Assembly: GCA_947477565.1 (NCBI GenBank)
Contig: CANJUR010000014.1
Span: 17,295-81,294, forward strand
DNA length: 64,000 bases
Direction of reading: 5' to 3'
Source: Deltaproteobacteria bacterium
GTDB lineage: Bacteria; Myxococcota_A; Polyangia; Polyangiales; Ga0077539
Within the stretch, counting starts at the first letter, position 1; every line of letters starts with the position of its first letter. Both the position numbers and the translations under genes were made by a program. Shown piece after piece: positions 8,283-15,550 of the stretch. Below the pieces are notes generated by a model. The model made no database searches. It worked only from the letters and a program-made list of their open reading frames with translations, and was not told the origin of the DNA.

Positions 8283-9395
8283 CTACGCCGTCGCTGGCTT
8301 GCGTCCGCGGCCGAGAACCAACAGGCCGACGATCAGCACGAGGACCGAGGCGACCAGCGCGACGAGGCTGTGCGCGACCATCGCCACGACCACCGTGACC
8401 CCGGTGAGCAGGATCGCCAGAGGCAACGTCACCAGCATCGTCACGAAGCGGGACGCCGATCCCAGGAACGGCAGCACGTTGAGAAAGGTCGAGACCGGAC
8501 CGAGGAAGAGCAGCATCCCGATCCACATCATCAGGAAGCCGACGATGCGGCCGATCCAGCCGACGGCGGTGTTCTCCGCGGCGAGTGCCTGAATGGCCTG
8601 CGGGCGCTCGCCCGAGAAGACGCGCAGCCAGGAGGTGCCGTCGATGTTCAGAGGCTTGATGCTCCCGGCGCGGGCCTGTCCGAAGGTAGTGACTACCGTG
8701 CCATTACGCAGTGCGGTAAAACGAACGCGCACGTCACCGAGATGAGGCGCGTCAGGCGTGCCGGTTCCAAGGAAGAGGTGGTTGCCCGTCGGGACCGCCT
8801 CGAGGGCCCGTCCGGTGCGCAGGATCGCCGTGGGAGGCAGCACCGTGTCGGGCTCAAGTTGGACGTTGGCGATGTCGAGGTTCCAGCTTGCGACGGCGGC
8901 GCGAGGGGCGACGAAGCGGGTCGAGGGCACCCCGAGCGGGACGTTGTCGTGGTTGGCAGGGACGCGAAACTCGCTCGCAGGCCGCGGGTTGGCGGTCCAG
9001 TCGGTGCGGTAGGTGTACGTCGTCTGCGTGTTGCTCGATCCGCCGGTCTGGTTGGATGTTCGGCCCGACTGGCTCTCGACCCACGCGAACTGCTCGACGT
9101 CGCGGCGCAGCGCAATGAACGGACCGGGTGCGACAAACTCCGGGTCGCCGAGGAGTTCGGTGGATGTGATTACGCCGGTGACGCTCACCGCCCGCCCTTC
9201 GAAGCCCGCGGCGCGGTCGGGCGTGGCCACTTGCGTATCGGCCGCGATCTTCGCCCAGTCGGTGCGACCTTCAGTCAGCCACAGCACCGCGAACGACGCG
9301 ATGAAGAGCAAGATGCCGACGGGAATCCCCAGCAGCGAGCGGATGATGTTCTGCCCAAAGCTGGAGTGCGTGGTCTCGGTGAAATGGTCTGCCAT
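8283..9395 (-). CDS. TMEM43-family membrane protein
   Basis: About 370 aa. A TM helix at about residues 18-37 (LLGIPVGILLFIASFAVLWL) is followed by EGRTDW and a large extracytoplasmic domain with the pattern of TMEM43/LUMA proteins. That domain has a conserved GxxVSVTG near its start, then VESQ and YTYRTDW, and PARPASEF-like blocks. Several C-terminal TM helices follow, and the protein ends with a basic tail. The family is membrane-bound and poorly understood in bacteria. The start at 9395 (MADHFTETTHSSFGQN) is chosen because it is a normal N-terminus just before the first helix; the longer open frame upstream is antisense to the next gene. It is divergent from the hydrolase at 9525. Confidence 0.8.
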   Translation of the reverse strand: MADHFTETTHSSFGQNIIRSLLGIPVGILLFIASFAVLWLTEGRTDWAKIAADTQVATPDRAAGFEGRAVSVTGVITSTELLGDPEFVAPGPFIALRRDVEQFAWVESQSGRTSNQTGGSSNTQTTYTYRTDWTANPRPASEFRVPANHDNVPLGVPSTRFVAPRAAVASWNLDIANVQLEPDTVLPPTAILRTGRALEAVPTGNHLFLGTGTPDAPHLGDVRVRFTALRNGTVVTTFGQARAGSIKPLNIDGTSWLRVFSGERPQAIQALAAENTAVGWIGRIVGFLMMWIGMLLFLGPVSTFLNVLPFLGSASRFVTMLVTLPLAILLTGVTVVVAMVAHSLVALVASVLVLIVGLLVLGRGRKPATA

Positions 9396-9524
9396 CGTCG
9401 GTGTCCTGAGGTTCCTTCTGGTCGCGCGGATGCCGCTCCGCTCATGCTCGCGCATGATCGCTCCCTTCTGTTCGTGGCGGGGGTTCCGGTGCATCCCGCG
9501 AGGCCCCGGCGTACTCCCACGGGG

Positions 9525-11246
9525 ATGAATAGTCGTCCGCGCGCGCTGGTCGTCGGTCTCTCGGGTCTCTCGTGGTTTGCGGGCTGCGCTGATCCGTCGC
9601 CGACGCCCGTCGATGCATCGTCCGCAGAGGTCGCGACGGACGCCGGGGCCGAAGCCGCCGTCACGCCGAAGGTACGGGACCTCGCGGACATGCCGGTGCC
9701 CGAGAGCGTCGTCGCGGAGCCCGGCGTGCGCCGCGAGCGCTTCTTCGTCGATGCCCCGTCGCCGCCGCCCAACCCGGCCTCCATGACTGCCACGCCGGCA
9801 CTGTTCAATCGGGTGCCGGTGCTGCGGTATCGCGCGGACGTGATGCCCGCAGTAGCGGTGCGCGCGGTGGTCGTCGCGATGCCCGGTTTCCTCGGCGGCG
9901 CAGGGTCGTTTGATCCGCTCGCGCGAACGCTGGTGAAGCGCGCTACCACCGCGGGTGCGCCCGTCGAGGTGTGGGTCATCGACCGCCGCGCCAACCTCCT
10001 CGAAGACCTCCGCGGGATGAACGCCGCCGATCGACTCCGCGATCCGGAGGTCGCCGCGGGCTATTACAACGACCAGTCCGTCACCATCGGCGGGGCAACC
10101 TTCGCGGGCTACCGCACCACCAACGACCCGACCCTCGCGTACATGAGCGAGTGGGGCCTCGCGACGACGCTCAACGACCTGCGCGCCGTCATCGCCCGGG
10201 TGCCGCAGTCCCGCAATCACGTCGTACTGCTCGGTCACTCGCTCGGCGCGACCATCGTGGAGTCGTATGCCGCCTGGGACTTCGACGGCGTCGGTGGATA
10301 CCGCAGCCTCGCGGGCCTCGCGGTCATCGATGGCGTCGCGGGAGGCGCCTCCGCGAGCGAGTCCTCCTGGCGCGCGGGCTCCATGGGCGGGCCCTTCGGT
10401 CCGACCGCCGGGGTCGATTCGCTCCGCCGCGCGGGGCCGTACTTCACGGCGCTACCCATCCTCGGAGTCGGGGCGCTCGCCACGTCCGAGATCGTCGCGC
10501 GCCGCGCTGCGCTCACTCCCGCCGCGGTGGTCGCCGACCCGAGCCGCGACCGCGTACTGCGTCTGCTCTTCAGCCTCACGGTGGTTCCGCCGCTCACCAA
10601 CGGCGCGGCGCTCGGGCTCGCCTTCGACAACGCTTCGTGTCCGCTGGCCTTCGCGCGCATGTCCATCGGGCAGCCGACGGATGGCCCGCTGCGAATGGTG
10701 TCCAATCCCTTCGCGCCGGGCGAGCAGCTCACGGTGCCGAGCGGCCGCACGGAAACCTACGCATGGACGGACGCGCCGATGAGCACTCCACCCGAGTTCA
10801 CGCCGCTGGCCAACGCGGCGGCGGCATGGGCCACGACGCCGACCAACTTCGGCGAATGGTACTTTCCAACGCGCCTCTCGCTCGACGCGTCCGCGGTGGG
10901 GGACCTCCGACTCGCGGCGGACAGTTGGCAGGTGCGGGAGGGTATTCGCGCGATGCACGGCGCGGAAATCGATGTGCCGGTGCTGGCCATCGCGGCAGGG
11001 CTGGTCGGGCGGGCAGAGGCCTTCGAGGGGCTCCGCGCGCGGCTCGCTCCGGCCGTCGGTACGGACCTCCCCGCAGGGGGAAGCGACCGCCGCGGCGAGC
11101 AGGGATTCCATTCGTTGTTCGTGCCGGGGATGACCCACCTCGACCCGCTCACCGGGGCCGACGACGGGACGCGCAACCCGGTGCCGGGCCTGCTCTCGAC
11201 CTTCGTGGCGGACAACACCCGCGGCACGGTGACGCTCGCGCCGTGA
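9525..11246 (+). CDS. Secreted lipoprotein alpha/beta-hydrolase
   Basis: About 573 aa. The N-terminus is a lipoprotein signal (LSWFAGC lipobox) followed by an Asp/Ala-rich linker typical of exported myxobacterial proteins. The body has the alpha/beta-hydrolase pattern: a VVVAMPGFLGGAGSFDP oxyanion-loop region, a long insert, then the nucleophile elbow GHSLG within LLGHSLGATIV. An acidic residue (IDGVAGG region) and a late His in GMTHLDPL could complete a Ser-Asp-His triad. This suggests an esterase or lipase acting in the periplasm or at the surface. The ATG at 9525 was chosen because it starts the signal peptide; the frame is open for another 1.3 kb upstream only because it is antisense to the TMEM43 gene. 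Confidence 0.8.
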   Translation: MNSRPRALVVGLSGLSWFAGCADPSPTPVDASSAEVATDAGAEAAVTPKVRDLADMPVPESVVAEPGVRRERFFVDAPSPPPNPASMTATPALFNRVPVLRYRADVMPAVAVRAVVVAMPGFLGGAGSFDPLARTLVKRATTAGAPVEVWVIDRRANLLEDLRGMNAADRLRDPEVAAGYYNDQSVTIGGATFAGYRTTNDPTLAYMSEWGLATTLNDLRAVIARVPQSRNHVVLLGHSLGATIVESYAAWDFDGVGGYRSLAGLAVIDGVAGGASASESSWRAGSMGGPFGPTAGVDSLRRAGPYFTALPILGVGALATSEIVARRAALTPAAVVADPSRDRVLRLLFSLTVVPPLTNGAALGLAFDNASCPLAFARMSIGQPTDGPLRMVSNPFAPGEQLTVPSGRTETYAWTDAPMSTPPEFTPLANAAAAWATTPTNFGEWYFPTRLSLDASAVGDLRLAADSWQVREGIRAMHGAEIDVPVLAIAAGLVGRAEAFEGLRARLAPAVGTDLPAGGSDRRGEQGFHSLFVPGMTHLDPLTGADDGTRNPVPGLLSTFVADNTRGTVTLAP

Positions 11247-11261
11247 GCCCGCGCGCAGCGG

Positions 11262-11627
11262 TCACTGCGGCGGGTTGATCCAGTTTTGGAGGATGTCGCA
11301 GCGGTCGCGGCGTAGTTCGGTGGCGAGGCGCGCCCGGGCGCGGGAGGCGCATCCGAAGACGGCCTCTTCCGCGAAGGCACCTACAACACCCGGTCGCGCA
11401 CCTCCGACGGCGTCCATCGCACCTACAACACCCGGTCGCGCACCTCCGACGGCGTCCATCGCACCTACAACACCCGGTCGCACACCTCCGACGGCGTCCA
11501 TCGCACCTACAACACCCGGTCGCACACCTCCGACGGCCTCCATCGCACCTACAACACCCGGTCGCACACCTCCGACGGCGTCCAGCGATGGCCGTTCGTG
11601 GGGTGATCTGGTAGTGCCCGTTCGCAC
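11262..11627 (-). CDS. Possible repeat-containing small protein or gene remnant
   Basis: 121 codons with a GTG start only 3 bp from the divergent kinase ATG. About 70 residues are the 14-aa Gly/Val repeat. The non-repetitive C-terminus (EEAVFGCASRARARLATELR, then DRCDILQNWINPPQ) looks like ordinary protein and may be the tail of a once longer gene. No family recognised. The cramped divergent start argues against normal expression. Confidence 0.25.
   Translation of the reverse strand: MRTGTTRSPHERPSLDAVGGVRPGVVGAMEAVGGVRPGVVGAMDAVGGVRPGVVGAMDAVGGARPGVVGAMDAVGGARPGVVGAFAEEAVFGCASRARARLATELRRDRCDILQNWINPPQ
11377..11586. repeat. Five tandem copies of a 42-bp unit
   Basis: Five head-to-tail units (11377, 11419, 11461, 11503, 11545), each beginning GCACCTACAACACCCGG and differing by only a few substitutions. 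Because 42 is a multiple of 3, the array is open in several frames. On the minus strand it encodes a Gly/Val-rich 14-residue repeat (AVGGVRPGVVGA), inside a GTG-started ORF at 11262-11627 that ends ILQNWINPPQ. On the plus strand it encodes a Pro/Thr repeat (APTTPGRTPPTAS) running into the kinase start. Neither ORF has clear translation signals. The array fills most of the gap between the hydrolase and the histidine kinase. Confidence 0.9.
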
Positions 11628-11630
11628 TCG

Positions 11631-13223
11631 ATGGCCCGAAGAACCCGCAGCGTACGGACCCAGGTCGTAGCGGGCTTTGCCACGTTGATCATCGCGTTCG
11701 GCGCGGTGGCGGGATGGTCGCTTCAGCGGCAGCAGCGCACGGTTCGGTCGCTGCGGGTCGCCAACGAGGTGTACCTCCAGCTGACCGCCACGCTCGGCGA
11801 GGATCGCGGCAACCAGGGCCAGCTCGCCACCGTGCTCGATCGCCTGGTGGACGAACGCGACCGGGTCGGGTCGCAGTTCTTCATCGCGGTCACCCGGCGC
11901 TCGCGTCGCGGGAGGCTCGCCGGGGCTCAGTCGGTGGTGCAGCGCAGCCTGGCCCTGGTGCTCGACCCGGATGATCGTCGGCTGCTCGAAGAGACGGCGC
12001 GCGCGCTGGTGGTGATCGATCGTTTGTGGGCCGAGGATGAGCCGCTGTTTGACGGTCTCCTGCGCACGCTTCTGGGCGCTGACCTTGCGCGGGCACGACG
12101 CGAGGAGATCGACCTCCGCGACCGCGAACTACAGAGCAAAGAAGCTCTCTCGCGGTTGATCAAGGGCTTGCAGTCGCGGGTTCGGGCGCTCTCCGATGGG
12201 GCCGAGCGGCAGCAGTCGCAGACGTTGCGGCTGACCCTCATCGCGACCGCGGTGGCGTGTCTACTGGGGGTCCTGACAACGCTGCGGGCGCGGCGGGCGC
12301 TCGATCCATTGGCGCGCCTGCGAGACCGCGCGCAGGCGGTGGCGCGTGGCGAGCTGGGCACGGTGCAGGTGCCCGCTGCGGAGGATGAAATCGGTGAGTT
12401 GGCGCAGGAGTTTGAACGCATGGTCGGCGCGATGGGGGCGCGCGACGTGGCGCTGCGCGAGGCCAACGAGAAGCGCCTGCAGGCCGAGCGGCTGGCGGCG
12501 GTGGGGCGCATGGCGGCGCACGTCACCCACGAGGTGCGCAACCCGCTGTCGTCGATGGCGCTCAACGCCGAGATGCTGGGCGACGAGCTCGACGCGCTGG
12601 GCGAGCCGGGGAGCGAGTCGCGGCGGCTGGTTCGCTCGATTCAGCGGGAGATCGACCGGCTCACGCGGCTGACGGAGGAGTACCTGCGGGTGGCAAGGCT
12701 GCCCACGCCGCGGCTGCAGCGCGAAGACCTCGGTGCACTTGTGGACGAGACGCTGCTCTTCGTGGCGCAGGAGATGAGCGTCGCGGGTGTCGGGTTGACG
12801 AAGGCGATCGAGGCGGCTGTGCCGACCGTGCGCGCGGACGAGTCGCAGCTGCGGCAGGCGATGCTCAATCTGCTGCGCAACGCGCGTGAGGCGATGGATC
12901 TGGCGGGCGTCGCGTCGCCGCGGGTGGTGGTGCGCGTGACGGCGCGTGTGCAGGACGGCGTCGCGGGCGCGGCGGTGTGCGTGAGCGACTGTGGGCCGGG
13001 GCTGAGCGAAGAGGCGCAGGCGCATTTGTTTGAGTTGTTCTTCACGACGAAGGCTCGGGGGTCGGGGCTGGGGCTGTCGCTCTCCAGGGAGATCGCCATC
13101 GCGCATGGCGGGAGCCTCTACGCCGAGCGGGCGACGGGGGCCGACGGGGGGGGCGCACGCTTCGTGTTATGGCTGCCCGCCGCCGGCGACGACGGGACGA
13201 TGGAAGGAGCGAGCGATGCGTAA
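11631..13223 (+). CDS. Membrane sensor histidine kinase
   Basis: 530 aa. TM helix 1 at about residues 11-30, a periplasmic helical sensor region, TM helix 2 at about 198-217, and a HAMP linker (about 219-270). A HisKA domain follows with the phospho-acceptor His300 in HVTHEVRNPL. The ATPase domain has an N-box (QLRQAMLNLLRNARE), a G1 box (SDCGPGL, about 452-458), an F box (FELFFTTK) and a G2 box (GSGLGLSL, about 477-484). All catalytic boxes are intact. No response regulator lies beside it, so its partner is unknown (orphan kinase). The gene overlaps rph by 8 bp (ATGCGTAA), so the two are co-transcribed. There is no clear Shine-Dalgarno before the ATG at 11631. Confidence 0.93.
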   Translation: MARRTRSVRTQVVAGFATLIIAFGAVAGWSLQRQQRTVRSLRVANEVYLQLTATLGEDRGNQGQLATVLDRLVDERDRVGSQFFIAVTRRSRRGRLAGAQSVVQRSLALVLDPDDRRLLEETARALVVIDRLWAEDEPLFDGLLRTLLGADLARARREEIDLRDRELQSKEALSRLIKGLQSRVRALSDGAERQQSQTLRLTLIATAVACLLGVLTTLRARRALDPLARLRDRAQAVARGELGTVQVPAAEDEIGELAQEFERMVGAMGARDVALREANEKRLQAERLAAVGRMAAHVTHEVRNPLSSMALNAEMLGDELDALGEPGSESRRLVRSIQREIDRLTRLTEEYLRVARLPTPRLQREDLGALVDETLLFVAQEMSVAGVGLTKAIEAAVPTVRADESQLRQAMLNLLRNAREAMDLAGVASPRVVVRVTARVQDGVAGAAVCVSDCGPGLSEEAQAHLFELFFTTKARGSGLGLSLSREIAIAHGGSLYAERATGADGGGARFVLWLPAAGDDGTMEGASDA

Positions 13224-13965
13224 GGACGGTAGGGAACTCGACGCGCTGCGACCGGTGAGCCTCGAGACCGGGTGGAAGCGCCAGGCTGACGGCAGCGTGC
13301 TCTACCGAGCGGGCGGCACCGTGGTGCTCTGCGTGGCGAGCGTCGCGGAAGGCGTGAAGGACTTCATGAAGGGCCGTGGCGAGGGCTGGGTGACGGCGGA
13401 GTACCTGATGCATCCGCGCACGGGCCCCCGGCGGCAGAACCGCGATGGGTTCAACGGCCGACCGTTGTCGGGCCGATCGCAGGAGATCGCGCGGCTCATC
13501 GGGCGGGCGCTGCGCTCGGCGGTCGATGCTGCTGCGCTCGGCGAGCGGACGATCACGCTCGACTGTGACGTGCTCGAGGCCGACGGCGGCACGCGCACCG
13601 CGAGCGTGACCGGGGCGATGGTGGCGATGGCGATCGCGCTCGACGGACTGCGCGAGCGTGGCCTGCTCAAGGGGCGGCCGATCGTGTCGCTGGTTGCGGC
13701 GGTGAGCGCGGGCGTGGTCGAGGGTCGGTCGATGCTCGACCTCTGCTACGAGGAAGACCGCGACGCGGCGATGGATGCGAACATCGTCGCCACGGAGGCG
13801 GGGGCACTGGTGGAACTGCAGTGCACCGCCGAGGGTGAGCCGGTGGCGCGGGCGCAGGTCGACGGGCTGGTCGATCTCGCGCTCGGGGGCGTCGCGTCGC
13901 TGGTGGCTGCGCAGCGTACGGCGCTGGCTGCGGCGGGCATCGATCTCGCGGCGCTGCTTCGCTGA
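13216..13965 (+). CDS. rph: Ribonuclease PH
   Basis: 249 aa, usual length. RNase PH trims tRNA 3' ends by phosphorolysis. The N-terminus MRKDGRELDALRPV, the RSLSGRSQEIARLIGR-like segment and the core DCDVLEADGGTRTASVTGA are diagnostic. The start at 13216 has a good AAGGAG site (about 13204-13209) and overlaps the kinase stop by 8 bp. rdgB, the common neighbour of rph in bacteria, follows one gene downstream, with a secreted protein inserted between them. Confidence 0.96.
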   Translation: MRKDGRELDALRPVSLETGWKRQADGSVLYRAGGTVVLCVASVAEGVKDFMKGRGEGWVTAEYLMHPRTGPRRQNRDGFNGRPLSGRSQEIARLIGRALRSAVDAAALGERTITLDCDVLEADGGTRTASVTGAMVAMAIALDGLRERGLLKGRPIVSLVAAVSAGVVEGRSMLDLCYEEDRDAAMDANIVATEAGALVELQCTAEGEPVARAQVDGLVDLALGGVASLVAAQRTALAAAGIDLAALLR

Positions 13966-14037
13966 GCGCAACAAACAATCGCTGCCAGGAGATGGTCCGA
14001 GTGGGGGATACGCGGGTATGCATCCCACACTGGAGCG

Positions 14038-14895
14038 ATGAGTCCTCGGCGCGGATTTGGGTGGCTCGTGGGTCTGCTGCTGGCGGTTCCGGCGCTCGCA
14101 CAGCCGCGCCCGGACAACGCGCGTCCGCCGGATGCGTCGGTGCCTCCGCCTCGTCTGGTTCGTCCGGCGCGATCGGCCGATGCCGGGGTGGCCGACGCCG
14201 GCGTGTCACCTCTCAGCCCACGGGCAATGACCCGTCGCGGCACCGCCCGGCCAGTCATCGCGCCGCCGCTTTCGCCGCTGCCTCCGGAGCCCCGGCGACC
14301 GCGCGATCCTTGCGACGAGACCCTCCGAGCGTCTCAGTTCGACGACGTGAACGGCGCTGAGCGCGCGTACGGACCCTGCCGTCGGCGCGTCACCGGGAGC
14401 GGCCGTGTGCTCGTCGATAGCGACCTGCGTACCCTGGAGGACGTCACCGCTGCGCTGCACTCGCTGCGCCGCGCGGACGGGCAGTTCTGCATCGCTCCCG
14501 CTGCGCCTTTCGACCTCAGCCCGTGGCTCGCGGGCGCCCGAGAGGTGCGCAGTTGCCTGTCCTCGATGGACCGCGTGATCTCCTCCGAGGAGACCATGGA
14601 GCGGCTCTTGCGCTCCGACCCGTACGCCAACGGCCGCATCGTGGCGATGGAGTCCCTCAACCCAACGGCGGCGCGGCGCTCTCGTCGCGGACGCCGCCCA
14701 GAGCCAGCCGTGGAGGCCGAGATGGTCAACCTTGCCCGCCTCGTCGGGCGTCAGTACATGCGCACCTGTCGGTGCCTCCGCGGACCGCAGCCTGACAGCG
14801 CCACCGCGGTGCGCGCGATGCGGCTACCGGCTGCGATCGAGACGGTGTTGCTGCGCGGTCTGCAGGAGCGGGGCGACCCGGTTCCGACCCCATGA
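14038..14895 (+). CDS. Secreted protein of unknown function between rph and rdgB
   Basis: 285 aa. Sec signal peptide (FGWLVGLLLAVPALAQ), then a Pro/Ala/Asp-rich linker to about residue 90. A folded domain with six or more Cys follows (DPCDE, YGPCRRR, QFCIAP, RSCLSS, TCRCLRG), suggesting disulfides in the periplasm. No family recognised. The gene overlaps rdgB by 4 bp (ATGA), so the two are translationally coupled although their products should sit in different compartments. Confidence 0.75.
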   Translation: MSPRRGFGWLVGLLLAVPALAQPRPDNARPPDASVPPPRLVRPARSADAGVADAGVSPLSPRAMTRRGTARPVIAPPLSPLPPEPRRPRDPCDETLRASQFDDVNGAERAYGPCRRRVTGSGRVLVDSDLRTLEDVTAALHSLRRADGQFCIAPAAPFDLSPWLAGAREVRSCLSSMDRVISSEETMERLLRSDPYANGRIVAMESLNPTAARRSRRGRRPEPAVEAEMVNLARLVGRQYMRTCRCLRGPQPDSATAVRAMRLPAAIETVLLRGLQERGDPVPTP

Positions 14896-15503
14896 GCGCC
14901 CGCCCGCTGCTGCTTGCGACGGCCAACCCCGGCAAGCTACGGGAGTTGCGCGCGATGCTCGGCGACATGGCCGTGATCGGCCTCGCGGACGTTGGCATCG
15001 ACGACCTGCCCGAGACGGCCGACACCTTCCTGGGCAATGCGACGCAGAAGGCGGTCGAAGCCGCGCGCCTCACCGGGCTCGTCTGCCTCGCGGACGACTC
15101 GGGGCTCTGCGTCGATGCCCTCGATGGGGCGCCGGGGGTGTTCTCCGCTCGCTTTGCCGGACGCCACGGCGACGATGCCGCCAATCGGGCGCTCCTGCTC
15201 GAGCGCCTGCGCGACGTGGCTGACGACCTTCGTACTGCGCGCTTCCGATGTGTCCTGGCGCTCGCCGACGCTGCCGGCGCGCTCGAATCGCGGGTGCTCC
15301 ACGCGGAGGGGGAGTGCCACGGAAGCATCACACGCGCGCCTCGTGGCGACGGCGGGTTTGGCTACGACGCGCTCTTCGTCCCGATCGGTGAGACGCGCAC
15401 GATGGCGGAGCTCCCCTCGTCATGGAAGCACCAGTTATCGCATCGAGGTGCTGCACTGAGGGCGATGCTGCCGATACTTCTCACCTATATCGGCTCGCAC
15501 TGA
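14892..15503 (+). CDS. rdgB: RdgB/HAM1-type dITP/XTP pyrophosphatase
   Basis: 203 aa. It hydrolyses non-canonical purine nucleoside triphosphates (dITP, XTP) to monophosphates, cleaning the nucleotide pool. Family motifs are present: the N-terminal TANPGKLREL, LADDSGLCVDAL with the catalytic acids, GVFSARFAG, the GDGGFGYDALFVP loop and the C-terminal KHQLSHRGAAL. It starts at 14892 inside the stop of the upstream gene (ATGA). Confidence 0.95.
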   Translation: MSARPLLLATANPGKLRELRAMLGDMAVIGLADVGIDDLPETADTFLGNATQKAVEAARLTGLVCLADDSGLCVDALDGAPGVFSARFAGRHGDDAANRALLLERLRDVADDLRTARFRCVLALADAAGALESRVLHAEGECHGSITRAPRGDGGFGYDALFVPIGETRTMAELPSSWKHQLSHRGAALRAMLPILLTYIGSH

Positions 15504-15550
15504 GTCGGCTTCTGGCTTCGCGCGGGGAGGCCAGAGATAGTTCGGCCACG

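Noticed and set aside
8154..9524. N-terminal extension of the lipoprotein hydrolase
   Set aside because: The frame is open only because it is antisense to the TMEM43-like gene; the residues are Arg/His/Gln/Asp-rich and precede a clear lipoprotein signal.
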